From assembly GCF_018320785.1 (NCBI RefSeq), contig NC_054885.1, forward strand, positions 5,158,921-5,222,920: a DNA stretch of 64,000 nt, written 5' to 3'. Every line of letters begins with the position of its first letter. Within the stretch, counting starts at the first letter, position 1. The position numbers were made by a program, and so were the translations under genes. The notes beneath the pieces were generated by a model. The model searched no databases and was not told the origin of the DNA. It was given only the letters and a program-made list of their open reading frames with translations. This document shows positions 1 through 24,303 of this stretch, piece by piece. This DNA comes from Cheilinus undulatus (taxonomy: Eukaryota; Chordata; Actinopteri; Labriformes; Labridae).

Positions 1-1253
1 GCTAAATGACAACTGGAGAGGGCCCATTCTCTGTGATTTTCAGGGGTCTGCCCTATTCTGTTGTCAGGCCTTTCTCCTTGTGGCCTGCTGCGTTAAAGAT
101 AATAGGGATAGATCTCACTGGTAATGCCTAAAATAATATAAAACATTTCTTTAATTTCTGTGTATTTGAAAGTCCGGCACCCAGAGTTTCTGTTGAGACT
201 AAATCCGGCCCTGTATGTACTCGATGACCCCTGCTCTAAAGCTTTAAATATGCATCACAAAATGCACTTTAAGAAAAAAATAAGGATGCAATTAAAATAT
301 ATTAAGATAACAAGTATTATATTGTTCACTGCATTTAAAATGCCGCTTTAAATTGATTTAAATCTGTTTTTCTCATTTAATTACCAATTTCTAGTTGTAC
401 TTGGGTCTATAAACATAATTGTTAGCATTAGAAATGCTCAATAAAGCAATATATTTTCTTTTTTATATTGATTTATTTGTAATTATGAAGGTAAAACTGA
501 GAATATCTGACTATTTGTAGCAATTCGGCTCTTCAGCACCAACAATAAAATCAGTGCAGACCTCTTTGTTAAAAAAGTTGCCCATCCCTGATCTGAATAA
601 TCCCAAAGAGTTCAGATTTATCAGCTAACTTGACTTAATTGATGAAAAAGTGGCCATAAGCGGAATTATAGAGACCTGAGGATGCAAGCCATTGTGCATG
701 GCATCAAATCCTAACCGGAAATTGAAATTATACCAGGTGAGGCGGTGAGGATGCACAGCCCTAGTATTGTATCGACTTTTAAGAATGCGGTTTGGTGACA
801 TCCCTAACAAACTCCTCTTTTCTTTTCCATCAGTCAATGAGAACACATGAGCAGTCAATAGTCCTGACAACAATGTGAGTCTAATTTAGGTCAGGAGGAT
901 GTCGGTCACTCACCGTCCCTCCCAGCTAATAGCAGGATAAACAGACACAAAAACAGCCAATCAGATTCCACATCACATCAGCTAAGTCCCGCCTCTGCTT
1001 CATCATTGTTTAGCGGACATGTCACTCAAACCACAACCCTGTAGCTCCTCTCAGTCTTTAATTTAACTCGAATTTATTACGTTAATGAAACAACAACATC
1101 AAATACTACCCTTGTGCATCAACGAGCATTTAAAATAAGAACGTTGAGAAACATCGCGAGATAAAATGAGAGTCAGAGGCGTGATGACTCCGGTAAAGGC
1201 GACTGAAGCGTTAATTACAACAACGTAACGACTAATCCTGCTCTCTAGCTCAC
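1..1253. other. tom1l2 intron 1 (start of window)
   Basis: No coding sequence is supported. Bases 150-235 resemble one end of the hAT-like element at 47773-48213 (shared words such as GTATTTGAAAGTC and GACCCCTGC). Bases 475-600 look like another decayed repeat end. Confidence 0.5.
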
Positions 1254-1305
1254 CGATCTTCTGTCCCACCGGCGTGCTGAACGGATTCCCCAGTAAAAAC
1301 TCCAT
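1254..1305 (-). CDS. tom1l2: tom1l2, first coding exon (gene continues off the left edge)
   Basis: The exon encodes MEFLLGNPFSTPVGQKI and ends one base into the next codon at a clean donor (G|GTGAGC, GT at 1253-1252). The first 15 residues agree with the start of vertebrate TOM1L2 as I remember it; TOM1 begins similarly but with MDF. In that family this stretch precedes the VHS domain, and the next codon would be the E of EKATDG. The ATG has a good context (A at -3, G at +4). TOM1-family proteins bind ubiquitin, clathrin and Tollip in endosomal sorting. The VHS, GAT and tail exons lie outside this window, so 1-1253 is intron 1. A longer open frame over the same bases (1099-1434) starts at GTG with a stop just before it and only reads through the donor. 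Confidence 0.78.
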
Positions 1306-1560
1306 GATGAGGACGGAGAGGCCCCACAGAAGCGCCGACGTCCCCCAGCAGAGCCGTACGTATCCACGGATCCCGCAGGCTCCCGCACACCGCCGCTGCT
1401 CACACAAAGTGGGGCAACAGATGAGCTGCGTCACCCGTTAAAGGGAAAGCAGCCTGTAGACAGGGAGGAGGGAGGATGAGGATGGTGCTCCACACACTGG
1501 TAATCAGAGGCTCTGCGCTCAGTTACACTACTCTGAGCTAAAACCTATAAATCAAGGATT
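1306..1560 (-). promoter_or_regulatory. probable tom1l2 5' UTR and promoter region
   Basis: This sequence lies immediately upstream of the tom1l2 start codon and is visibly richer in G+C and CpG (CGCCGACG, CGCCGCTG) than its surroundings, as expected of a CpG-type vertebrate promoter and 5' leader. I see no TATA box. The transcription start cannot be placed from sequence alone. Confidence 0.4.
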
Positions 1561-1739
1561 TAAACGTCAGTATTATAGCCTACTGGAACAGGGCACCAAA
1601 AATAGAAGTCTCAGAGACCCAATATTAGGTAACTTAATGGTTTAAAACACTAAAAGAATGCTGAACCACTCCCTAACCTGTCACAATGCATGAATAAGTT
1701 GACACCAGCCATCATATTTTCTGTATGTCACTGTGGCAG

Positions 1740-2400
1740 ATTAACATGATTAAGTGCCCTTTAAGTTCGGCTTCAGTTGTCAAAATAGAAGTGCTTTTTG
1801 GTTCCATGTGAGTGGACAAAACTGGACTAAGAACCCTTTTTTGGTGCCCTCTAAATGGACCAAATTTCATCAAGTACCCTGTTTAGTGCCCTCTAAGTGG
1901 AGAATATTCACAAAGTGTACTCTTAAGTGACCTCTGAATGGACAATATTTGGCAGAGTGCCCTCTGTAGTGCCCTATAAATAAATATAATTTGACCAAGG
2001 TCCCTCTTAAGTGCCCTCTGAGTAGACACATTTTGAAAAAGTGCCCTCTTTAGGGCCTTATGTGTGGAAAAAACTTGTGACAAAGTGCCCTCCTGTCCTG
2101 AGTACCCTGAGTGGACAAAATGTGACAAAGGTCCCTCTTAAGTGTCCTAACTGTTGACAATATTTAACCAAGTTCCCTCTCAGGTGTCTTTTATGTTGAC
2201 AAAATCTGACCAAGTGTCCTCTTGAGTGGACAAAAGTTGACAAAATGCCCTGTTTAGTGCCCTGTGAATGCACAAAATTTGACAAAGGTCCGACTTAAGG
2301 GCCCTCTGTGTTGACAAATCTGACAGATTTTCTTGGTTGGTACCCTTTAAATGAACATAATTTGATAAAAGTTCCCTATTTAAGCCTTAAAGGAAGTTAA
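1740..2400. repeat. degenerate tandem array, unit about 40-45 bp
   Basis: The words GTGCCCTCTAAGTGGACAAA and TTTGACAAAG recur many times with substitutions and small indels, giving roughly fourteen decayed units. The reverse complement of the core (AGAGGGCACTTTAG) is the same core found in the short array inside the hAT-like element at 15699-16418, so this may be the inner part of a related element that has lost its ends. Open frames here (1883-2285, minus) are repeat translations, not genes. Confidence 0.75.
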
Positions 2401-3690
2401 CCTAGTACCAGCAAGGTGTACCTAATAAAGTGGCCAGTCAGTGACTGTCAGTTTGTTTTACATATAAACATCATTAGCTTGGTCTAATAACCTTTAAAAT
2501 CCCACACTACCTTGTTCATTTTCCCTCCAGTAGGATGTTGTGTGGCTCTCTGCCACAAGGGGGCACTGTTGGATTTCACATGAGTGAAACCACCTGAAGC
2601 TCTCAATCAGCAACCAGTTAATCCAGAATCCTCAGGACTTAAAGACCGTTTACTTACTCATGTCAACTTTTATTCACATGACAATTAAACTACAAATTAG
2701 CAACATAAAAAACAACATGTAACCACACTTTATCTTTCAACACCATAGAGCTTCATGCAGTTCCATTTTCACTTAAACAGTCATTTTTGCTTCTTTATTT
2801 TATTTTTATAGTATGTAATCATAAAGAGTAGATTTAAGGGGGCTAAGAGGGTAAATCTGGAAATTTGGAATGAACATTTTAAATAAAAACATTTCTAGAA
2901 AGAAGATAGTAAATGAAAGGTCTTACCATTAATATTTACCCTTCTCTGAGTTAGGAAATTAGTTGTTTTTTTTTCCTGCATACTGTTGGTAGCTGAGACC
3001 AGAGGAAATATGTCGCTGGGTTGTCTGTCCAGCTGTATGGGTCATTACTGCCATTCTTGGCAATAATAATAATCATTCAATAAACTGAAAATATGTCCCT
3101 TCTATGACTTATATCACTCCCTTTTCTACCAGTTTTCCTAACAAAAGCCTCCAGAACAGTTGTGCCCATATAGATCATTCATAATGTAATACAAAGATTA
3201 TTTTACAGTTTTCCAGAGAATTACAGACTCATCACCCTCTGAATTGTTGCGTTCAGGGGACATCGGGCTAGCTTTTTTCTTAAACAAAGGCCATGATGTG
3301 TGACTCAGACTCAGTGACTCACAGCCCAGTAAGAAAGGGAGAATATTCTTTATGCTGTCACTGCTGAAGCTCGGTCCGTCCTCTGTTTACAGCTACAGAG
3401 ATTAAAAAAAAAAAACCTCTGCTCATTAAAAGGAAACCCTGTGTTGTATGTGGGTGATCACAGAGCACATAAAACACAGACGCTTTATAAACTACAAGAT
3501 GTGAAGGTTTGAACTCTGAGACCGCCTCGTTTAACCCGACATAACTCAGTTTGATCTTCTGTCTTTGCTTGTTTGAGAAAGTCCCAGTCTGCAGTTAAAT
3601 AGCTTTGTTATCGGGTTGTTGGAGGGTAAATGTATTTACTCTGTCTATGCAGTCAGGACCAGGCTCTTCACTGTTTACTATGATACTGTA
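2400..3690. other. intergenic sequence, no gene seen
   Basis: Ordinary AT-rich sequence upstream of tom1l2. I see no splice-consistent coding stretch and no clear repeat boundaries. Confidence 0.5.
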
Positions 3691-5421
3691 TGGAACACAT
3701 TCTCTCTTCTTTTAACATTAGTCTGTAAACATCTGGGAAGGAATGTTGTGCCATTCTTGTCTGATGTAGAATTCTAGCTGTTCTGCAGACCCGCTCAGGA
3801 CCCGGACTCTTCTCCTGTGAAGCCATGATGTTGTGATGGATGTGGTATGTGTTTTTGCAGAAATAGTCAAGGCCTTCCCTGAAAGAGACGTCTGGATGGT
3901 AGTGTATGTTGATCTAAAACCTCTCTCTACTTTTCAGCATTGATAGTTCCTTTCCAGATGTTAGAGCTGCCCACGCCATAGGCACTAATGCAACCCCATA
4001 CCGTCAGAGATGCAGGCTTTAGAACTGAGCCAGGAGAACAAGCTGGATGCTCCCTCTCCTCTTTAGTCCTCAGGACACAGCATAAGTGGTTTCCAGAAAG
4101 AATCCCATATTTTGATTTCTCTGACCACAGAACAGTTTTCCATTTTGCCTCAGTCCATTTTAAATGAGATTTGGCCCAGAGAAGATGGCGACGTTTCTAC
4201 ATCCTGTTCACGTATATCACGTATATCTTCTTCTTTTACACGATCCAGCTTTAACTGTCAAGAAACACACAGGGGGGCACAGATGGTCTAGTGGTTTAAG
4301 GCCTGCCCTATGTACGTGGGCGGCCCAGGTTGGAATCCAGCCTGTGGCCCTTTCCTGCATGCCTCTCTCTACATTCTCATCCCTATTTCCAACTCTATCC
4401 TCTGTCCTCCACTATCAAATAAAGGTACAAAATCCCCAAATAAATCTCCAAAAAAGAGAAAGAAACACAAAACTCCTCCTGCCCCTCCACAAGCCTACAT
4501 GGAAAGCATTAAGCAGGAACAGCTGGTTCCTGCTCTTCCTTTGCGGGTAAGGAAAGCTTAGGGAGAAAAGAGAAGCAGCAAAAACCCAGATAAAACACTA
4601 TAAAGCCAGAGGCAGAATTAAGGAGGAGCTGGGGTGGAAGAGGGTTGCAAGAGCAGCTTGCAGAAAGCGCAGCAGAGCTTAGCCAGACACTTTAAATAAG
4701 GCGGCATGACAGCGATTGGCAAATGGTGTGCTTAGAGCACATCAACTGGGTGCCAGCTGATCTCGATCATGGTAGGATTGGACTCTGTGGCTGACTGAGC
4801 TAACGCTATATGCTTGATTTGTGGATAGCACGGCCAACTGTGTTGACAGACAATGGTTTCTGATAGAGTTCCTGAGCCCATGCAGAAATTTCCAGTACAG
4901 AAGCGTGCTTGTTTTTAATGCAGTGGCCCCTGAGGGTCCCAAGATCACCACCATTTGCTAATATTATGGACTGTAAATGGTGGGATATTTACTGTCTTCA
5001 CAATTTAATGTCAAGGAAAATTTCTCTGAGATTGTTCCACATGCAGTAGATTGGTCATACTCTGCTGTTCTTTACTTCTGAGAGACTCTGCCTCTCTAAA
5101 ATGCTCCTTTAATACCCAGTCATGTTACTGACCTGTTGCCAATTAAACAAATTAGTTGCAAAATGCTCTTCCAGCTGTTTTTCATTAGAACGGCTTACTT
5201 TTCCAGCCTTTTGTTGTCCTGTCCCAACTTTTTTGAGATGTGTTGCAGCCATAAAAATCTTAATTTTTCATGAAATGGTAAAATATCTCAGCTTCAACAT
5301 CTGATATGTTTAAATGTTCTATTGTGAATAAAATATGGGTATATGATATTTGACAATCATTGAATTCTACTTTTATTTACTTCTTACACAGCGCCCCGAC
5401 TTTTTTGGAATTAGGATTGTA
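3690..5421 (-). mobile_element. Tc1-like transposon family A, copy 1 (left end lost, SINE inserted)
   Basis: The right end reads ACAGCGCCCCGACTTTTTTG followed by GAATTAGGATTGTA, the terminal inverted repeat of a family seen at least six times in this window. The left terminal repeat is missing. Inside are the family's usual decayed words (CAGAACAGTTTTCCATTTTGCC, CAACTGTGTTGACAGACA). A tRNA-derived SINE interrupts it near 4265-4460. The transposase strand is minus and is full of stops. Confidence 0.7.
4265..4460 (+). mobile_element. tRNA-derived SINE, copy 1
   Basis: The head begins GGGGGCACAGATGGTCTAGTGG, an A-box-like start, and carries a degenerate B box (GGTTGGAATCC versus GGTTCGAATCC). 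It is followed by the body CCTTTCCTGCATGCCTCTCT and an A-rich tail with CAAATAAAGG. A close relative is at 48808-48975. It is inserted in a family A transposon. It is not a functional tRNA gene. Confidence 0.75.
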
Positions 5422-6148
5422 GATAATAGATGGTTATGTAAATAAATACACATGCACATATACAGTAAATCTATTCAGATTTAAAGAAAATACATAATGT
5501 GCAGCTCTCTGCAGCGTTTCTGTAAACATGCCTGGCTGTAGATGATTTCTTTCTGCTGAGTCTTGGATGTGAAACTCTTTCGGGGGTGGGGGTGGGGGGT
5601 CAAAGCTGCAGGAGGAAAAGAAAGAACCAGAAAGTCGTTAATTGGCGGAGCATGAAACCACATTTAGGAGCTGTTACTTGTCTCAGCCAACGCTGCTGCA
5701 GAAAGGAGCGGCTTTTTAAACCGGCGTCCAATTAGAGCGGGCTGGCAGTGAGTTGTCTTTATTCACTGTGTCGCTGTCTGATTAGTGTTCACAGCCGGCA
5801 CATTAAATCTAGAGGAGAGAGGTTCTGCACAGGTCTGCAGCCAGCGGAGACGGCCTGCATCAGCTGCAATGAGAGCTCACATTTCTGCCTTTTCTCTGAC
5901 CCTGTCTGCAGACTTTTGGCTTTTTGTGTGCCCACTTTTGGACTGATTAAATGAACTGCCTCTCAAACACCCTTACTGTCTTCAAGTGAATCTGTTGTGT
6001 TTGAGCCACTTTTAAAACAGACCATTTCACAGACTGAACGATTAACTCAATAATGGATGGCAATAATCAACGTAGTCATGGGCTGTGAGGATATTTTAAT
6101 AACACTCTGCTACATTACAGCAAATAGAAAAGGTAGATAAACCTGCAG
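5422..6148. other. intergenic sequence between tom1l2 and the bmerb1-like gene
   Basis: No gene or well-bounded repeat is seen. It lies downstream of the bmerb1-like polyadenylation signal and upstream of tom1l2. Confidence 0.45.
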
Positions 6149-6154
6149 TTTATT
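6149..6154 (-). terminator. polyadenylation signal AATAAA of the bmerb1-like gene
   Basis: TTTATT on the plus strand reads AATAAA on the gene strand, about 280 bases past the stop codon. This gives a compact 3' UTR within 6150-6430. Confidence 0.6.
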
Positions 6155-6430
6155 CCCTCAAACATCACAATAGAAGCCATTATCATCAATAAGTACCTTT
6201 AAAGACATAAGACAATTTTACATCTACTGACCAATCAGCTCCCTCCTGACATGTAAACAGTTCTCACTGCAACGAATCACAAACAGTACTGTAAGGCATA
6301 ACCTGAACGTGATCTGCATATCATGATTAATGAAACCAACCGTTCTCAGCGGTGCAAACATACAAAATACTCTCTCTCTCATGCATACAGATGGAGGCAG
6401 GTTAAATCTTCAGTTTCCACAAACACAGTG

Positions 6431-19181
<12,751 letters not shown>

Positions 19182-19399
19182 GTTACTGAAACACTTTAGA
19201 CCCACTCCGCTCAGAAAATGTCACACACTCACTTCTACACTCAGTAACACCGACCGAGAGCATGCAGCACGTTTTAACGTGAGCAGAGCTGCTGAAGATG
19301 CTGGACAGACTCACAGGAGGAGGATCTGAGGACAGGAGCAGCTGTTTCTGCAGAGAGGCGCCACCTGCTGGATGATCCACGCTACGACACACAGAGACA

Positions 19400-22080
19400 G
19401 CTTTACCACAAGCACACAGAGAAACAGATGACATTTTAAACAGAAATAGAAGAAGTTAGAGGCTAAACTTTATCTAGAAAATCAAAACAAAACTGTGAAA
19501 ACACTCCAGCAGAAACGCAGGAGCTGAAAAGTGTAGTATAATTTAATTAAACTAGTATTTCTACGGTAGCCCAAAGTGGACACGCATTGATTTATTTAAC
19601 TTTATGTTGTTTTTATGTACCGTCTCTAGCAGTGGTTCCCAACCTGAGGTCAAACTTAAATGTAGATATTGCTGGCGTCAGGCCTAAACCTCGTATCTCC
19701 AAAATCACCACTGTCCAGGAAGGAAAAAAATCTGTATCTATAAATTAATTTAACACTGACTGGCTATAATCAGAATATTTTTAAAAACTTTTTATTGCTT
19801 TAAAACCCACTGACATATGTAAAGAGTGATTCTGACAGTAGCACTGATTTATGGAAAAATATCAAATCAAATCATGAAAAATGGTGACACAGTGTTTCTG
19901 CCTGATAGCAGCAATATATCCTTTTAATATCATGATTAAAAATGTAATGTATGGTGGCCTATAAGGGCCACTAAAATGATTTGAAAATGAAGAGGATCCC
20001 TGCAAAAAGAATGAAAATTGTTTCTGGGAAAAAAAATCTTTTGTTGTTGTTGTTTTTTTTTTTGTTTGTTTGTTTTAGTTTTTGCAGTTGTATATTTACA
20101 AGAAAAACTCAGTTTAAAAAGTCATTTATCGATGAGAAACTAAACATGATTTTTTTTTCTTAATTTAAAAGTCTTACATTTTGACATTAGAGACCTAAAA
20201 AATTTTAAGTTTTCAAAATGATAAATTTACAACAGTGTTAAGTTAAAATATTCAAGAAACCAAACTGAAATCAGTGGTTGGATTTTTGAATTTTCAACAT
20301 TTTAATCTAAAATTCTCAGTTTAGTTTCAAGTACATGTTCAACTTATAAAGTTTTAAAAAAATCTGTTTTTCTTCTATTAAATTAACTACTTTTTAAGCT
20401 TGAGAATTTAATTTTTTTTTTCTTGAAAATGAACAGATCCTCTTTATCATTCATTTTTCTAGTGTGGCTCTAATGCACCGTCCTTATAGCATATAGTTTA
20501 TTAATAGAGCTTTTGTCAAGAGAAAATGTATGTAGGCATATCATGTTGGGATTTTGTCAATTAAAAAAAAAAACTTATTTTTAAAAAATTTCCCAAGAGG
20601 TTTTTTTTTTCACTAAAAAAACCCACTTTTTAATACAAAAAATGTCTTTGTACTCCATGATAATTAACGGCCCTGTTGTTTCTGGGTTAACAATTTTTTG
20701 TATGTGGCTGATTCAGAAACCCTCCTGCATTTCTGTTTTTACATTTGCATAACAGGTGCATTGTGGGCATCCATACACCTGAGAACATACGATCATAACT
20801 GTACATCTTCAGTGACGCCCTGAAATCAGGACTAACTGTCCCTCCTCTTTTAGTTCCTTTACAGATGACGCCTTGCTACGGCACAGAACTCCTGTTGGGG
20901 GGCAGGAGGGGATTTCTGCACAGAAAAATGCCTCCAAAAAAGCCATGTTTTAGCTGTTCATAACTATGTCGAGCATTCAAAGTGTGAAAATGAAAACATT
21001 CTTCTTAAGCTATTTTTGTTTCCCGATGGTAGTGAAATATTCTGTCAAAAATAACATTTTGAAAACTCATGGTGGCCGTTAGGGTGGGGGGGCACAGATG
21101 GCCGAGTGCAGTGATTCTCAACTGGTTGGGCATCCGGACCCACCACTACCCCTTTATCAGAAATCACAACCCATGTGTTTTCATTTATTTATGAAAAATG
21201 CTGCAGTTTGGGCCTTAAACAGAACAAAACACGACTGCACAAACACAGCTCTAACATGTTAGAAAGTGCAAAGATACAAAAAGGTGCATACATGCATTTT
21301 ATTTTTACTCCCTCTTCCCTGAACGGCATGCAATTTTAGTAAATTTGTGAGGAATTACCTTGTTATCAAGGGAAACCTAGCTTTGCTGTCATGAGAAAAC
21401 CAGATGAATAAGAAATCTTGAGAAAATGCGACTGGAGACTGAAATGCATTTGTTATCACAGGAGAAATAAGTAAAATAAAAAGTATGGATCTGTATCCAT
21501 GTAGGGCTTCCATACGTTATAGAATTTTTGCCAGTTTTTGCCATATGATTTAAGAGATTTTCAAGAAAAACAAACAGTATCAATACCTGCTTCTTCACCA
21601 CAGCAATGAAATAAGATGCATTTGACACATATCATTTGGTATTTCTTTGTTTATAAGTGACGAAAACCGCAGGGAAATTCATGCACATTCTCCAAACAGC
21701 TCAAATGCAGACACTGTCAGGTATTTAGACAGCATAGTCAAAACATCAAGCTGCTTGGAGACGGTCTTCTAGCCTTTACCTTTAACATGCTAGTCTGTAA
21801 TTGTCTCTAATCTCCTGGGACAACTGTCTCCATAGCTTTCTGTGCTCCATCTTCAGTGTGGTACCAAACAGCAGTGACTACTTTTTGGGCAGGCAGACTG
21901 AGTGATTACAAGCTCAGAGACTCCTGTGATGCTAATTACAGGACACACCATGGTTTTAACATGCCCCTATGGGCGCATTATTTTAACTTTTCTAGATAAC
22001 GTGTGGACATGATTGGGATTTAGACGGATTAACTTAAAGTGAAGAGGTTTACAAATCATTAGAAAATTAATGAACATGCA
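19400..22080. other. intergenic sequence with repeat ends
   Basis: No gene is seen. Base 19632 onward begins CAGTGGTTCCCAACCTGAGG, a hAT-like terminus without a clear partner. Base 21086 onward has the first 20 bases or so of a SINE (GGGGGGCACAGATGG) running directly into another hAT-like terminus. Long T and A runs fill 20000-20650. Confidence 0.5.
21560..21740. repeat. dispersed repeat, copy 2 (mate at 17009-17190)
   Basis: Direct copy of 17009-17190 with moderate divergence; see that entry for the shared words. Confidence 0.7.
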
Positions 22081-22101
22081 TGAAGTCACAGAAAAATGAG
22101 C

Positions 22102-22107
22102 TTTATT
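22102..22107 (-). terminator. polyadenylation signal AATAAA of the unidentified gene
   Basis: Read on the minus strand as CAATAAAGCTCATTTTTCTG, about 90 bases after the stop codon at 22199. A T/G-containing stretch follows. Confidence 0.6.
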
Positions 22108-22198
22108 GAACGTTTTTGGTTCTGAACTAAACAGAAATTGTATTTTTAAGGATCATGCAGTTAAAATGCTCTAACCCTCTGCTCAGATCCTCTCAGTT

Positions 22199-22747
22199 TT
22201 ACTCCCATAAAGGTCTAAACTCACAGACGTCTGCCTGGAAATCTGTCCTGATCTCCACCATCACAGTAGCTCTTTCCCCTGGAGGACCAAGCCGTCTCTC
22301 ATCCAGAACCTTCCAGCTCACATCACTGAGCTCAGCTGTTAGGGACGCACCGAGGCCCCCTGGGGCTGCAGCAGATGTTCGGGGAGTTGGTTTGCATCTG
22401 TCTGAGCTGCCACTGTGCAGCAGGTCGGAAAGTCCCACAGAGCCAGGAGAGACGGCTCCGTCTATACGTCGATCTCTGAGAGGAGGGAAAACACCACACA
22501 GCTACAAAAGATCTGCGAGTGTCCACTAGAGGCAGTGTCCTGCAGCGAGTCAGTCCTCATTAGGTCTCATGTTAAATCAGATCAGGATGGATCATTAATC
22601 ATGAGCTACATAAACAAACCTACCTGACGCTCAGGTTTGACGAACATCAGTGGCAGGTGCAACACACCTGTGGTTTTTCTTATACAAGTCTAAGACTCTG
22701 CTCCCATGACCACCCTCTGCTGTTACAAACATGTCACTCTTCATCAT
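22199..22747 (-). CDS. unidentified small two-exon gene, 118 residues
   Basis: I do not recognise this protein. Exon 1 runs 22747-22668 (starts MMKSDMFVTAEGGHGSRVLD, ends CAC AG|GTGTGT). Exon 2 runs 22475-22199 (acceptor CCCTCCTCTCAG|A). The phase fits: AG plus A makes Arg and the frame stays open to TAA, followed by AATAAA at 22107-22102. The middle is Ser/Gly/Pro-rich. The C-terminal 45 residues look like a folded segment with alternating hydrophobics (VSWKVLDERRLG, ATVMVEIRTDFQADVCEFRP) and end in LWE. There is no signal peptide or membrane segment. It lies between the mfsd6l 3' end and the bmerb1-like promoter on the same strand. More 5' exons are possible, because the frame is also open for a short way above the ATG to a potential acceptor. 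It could also be a 3' part of a longer transcript. Confidence 0.45.
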
Positions 22748-24146
22748 CAGGATGCAGAGCTGATATTTTCCTCCCTAATTCAAATCAAACTGTTGAATTT
22801 TCTTTCTCATTACTGCTCTAACGCCTCCATCAGGACTCGGTCTGCAGGTAAAGCCGTGATAATGAAGCGTCTCAGAGCCAGCTGAGCCTGCGTGCATTTG
22901 CATGAACAATCATTGTGGTATAAAGCAAACAGAGGCAGGAGGATTATGGGTGGGCAGGAGACGGACACAGAAGCAGCTTCAGCAGCTTAGACGTGGAGAC
23001 AACAGACACAGTGAGCCTGGTGTTAACACAAGAAGTGTGCACAAGGCGAGGCAGCGTCACCACACCCAGACTGTTTATCTTATGAAGATTGTCAGTCAGC
23101 AGGCTTCTGCTTAGACCTTAAACTGTGACACCAAAGAGGAATGTCACCTTAGAGTCCATGATTCACAGCATTAGTTAAAAAAAAAACTTGTTTTTTAAAG
23201 GCTAATCTTGTGCATCATTATTGCACAAAAGCGACAGGCTGCAAACGTGCAAACTTTCTCTGCAGGCCGAGAGCTGCATCTGACTTCTTTTAAACATCAG
23301 TACTGCTTTTGTCCAACAGTGCATCTTTGCTCACTTTTGCATGCTTTAAATCTACTATTATAATTTCTGAAACTGGCTCGTTTTAACTGTAAATGAATAA
23401 CATTACAGCATGAATGACATAAAAATACACTTTTTCAGGCTTTTCTAACAAAAATATGAACCTCTGACCCATTCACAATCCCCCCAAACAATCAGAAAAA
23501 TACACCCCCCCCCCCCCCCCCCCACCTTTAAGAAAATGTGTGCTGACACAAGCTGTTCTCAGATTTTCCCCTCATGATGTCATGTGGAGAGTTAGCCCCA
23601 CCCCCAGGTTTGGTCAGCCCTTCCTGCTTGGAAGGAAGTCCCACCCTTTTCCCCTGATCCTCCTCTCAGCTGGATGAGAGGGGGATCAGGCACATTTTAA
23701 GCCACATCCACTTCCTGACAGGGGCGAAGTCAGACAGCTTCCAGCAACAAACTTCACAGGGATGTTTTAGGGACTTCTGAGACCAAATAAACTTGTCTTA
23801 AAGGGGTTAAAATATTCCCCCTTTAAATAATAAGGCACATATTTGGAAAAATAAACTCTGGAAATAGACAAACAGACATCAGTCAGCAATATCTGACTAA
23901 TAATGCAGACGTCAGGCTCAAAATAATTTTGGTTTGTAGGAGCACGTCCTTTCATAAAGGCTCAGTCCCATTAAAATACTTAGACCTACCCCATTCACCT
24001 GTCAGGACAAGGGTGTCCTGATTCTTGGTGGAGTGTAGGAGTAGGGGCACACACCAAGACTAGGAGTTATGGGAAATCTCCCACAAGGTCCAGCAAATTT
24101 TTGGCAAGACTTTAAATGACAACAACCATCTAATATCTAACATAGT
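22748..24146. other. upstream region of the unidentified gene
   Basis: On the minus strand around 22895-22925 there is CTTTATACC, then ATTGTTCATGCAAATG, an octamer ATGCAAAT next to a Sox-like ATTGTT. A decayed TTAA-type MITE fills 23430-23800. No further convincing exon is seen. Confidence 0.35.
23430..23805. mobile_element. TTAA-flanked MITE, copy 1 (degraded ends)
   Basis: It shares ATACACTTTTTCAGGCTTTT, TTTTCCCCTCATGATGTCAT and ACTTGTCTTAAAGGGG with the copies at 46995-47507 and 62015-62486. A run of about 20 C (23502-23522) has expanded inside it. Confidence 0.7.
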
Positions 24147-24152
24147 TTAATA
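24147..24152 (-). terminator. possible polyadenylation signal ATTAAA of mfsd6l
   Basis: TTTAAT on the plus strand is ATTAAA on the gene strand, about 150 bases beyond the stop codon. It is the common variant signal; no AATAAA occurs closer. Confidence 0.35.
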
Positions 24153-24303
24153 AATTATGGTCTTTTTTATATCAAACAAGCATTTGCTATCCTGATGTCA
24201 TATCAGGAACTAGAAGGGTCGTCCCATTTCACAGGGGAAGATGTCAAGGTCAGGGGTCAAACTTCTAACAGCACTGGGTCCATGTCTCTACAATGCCAGA
24301 GTT

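Noticed and set aside
1099-1434. 111-codon minus-strand frame that looks like a two-pass membrane protein
   Set aside because: It starts at GTG with a stop just upstream. Its core is tom1l2 exon 1 plus the intron read through the donor.
1740-2400. CRISPR-like array
   Set aside because: Repeats are degenerate with no regular unique spacers, and the genome is vertebrate.
4265-4340. tRNA gene
   Set aside because: Only promoter-box-like parts of a tRNA-derived SINE. No cloverleaf could be drawn and the B box is mutated.
22155-22529. 124-codon plus-strand frame
   Set aside because: Antisense to the better supported minus-strand exon. No ATG context, splice or polyadenylation evidence on the plus strand.
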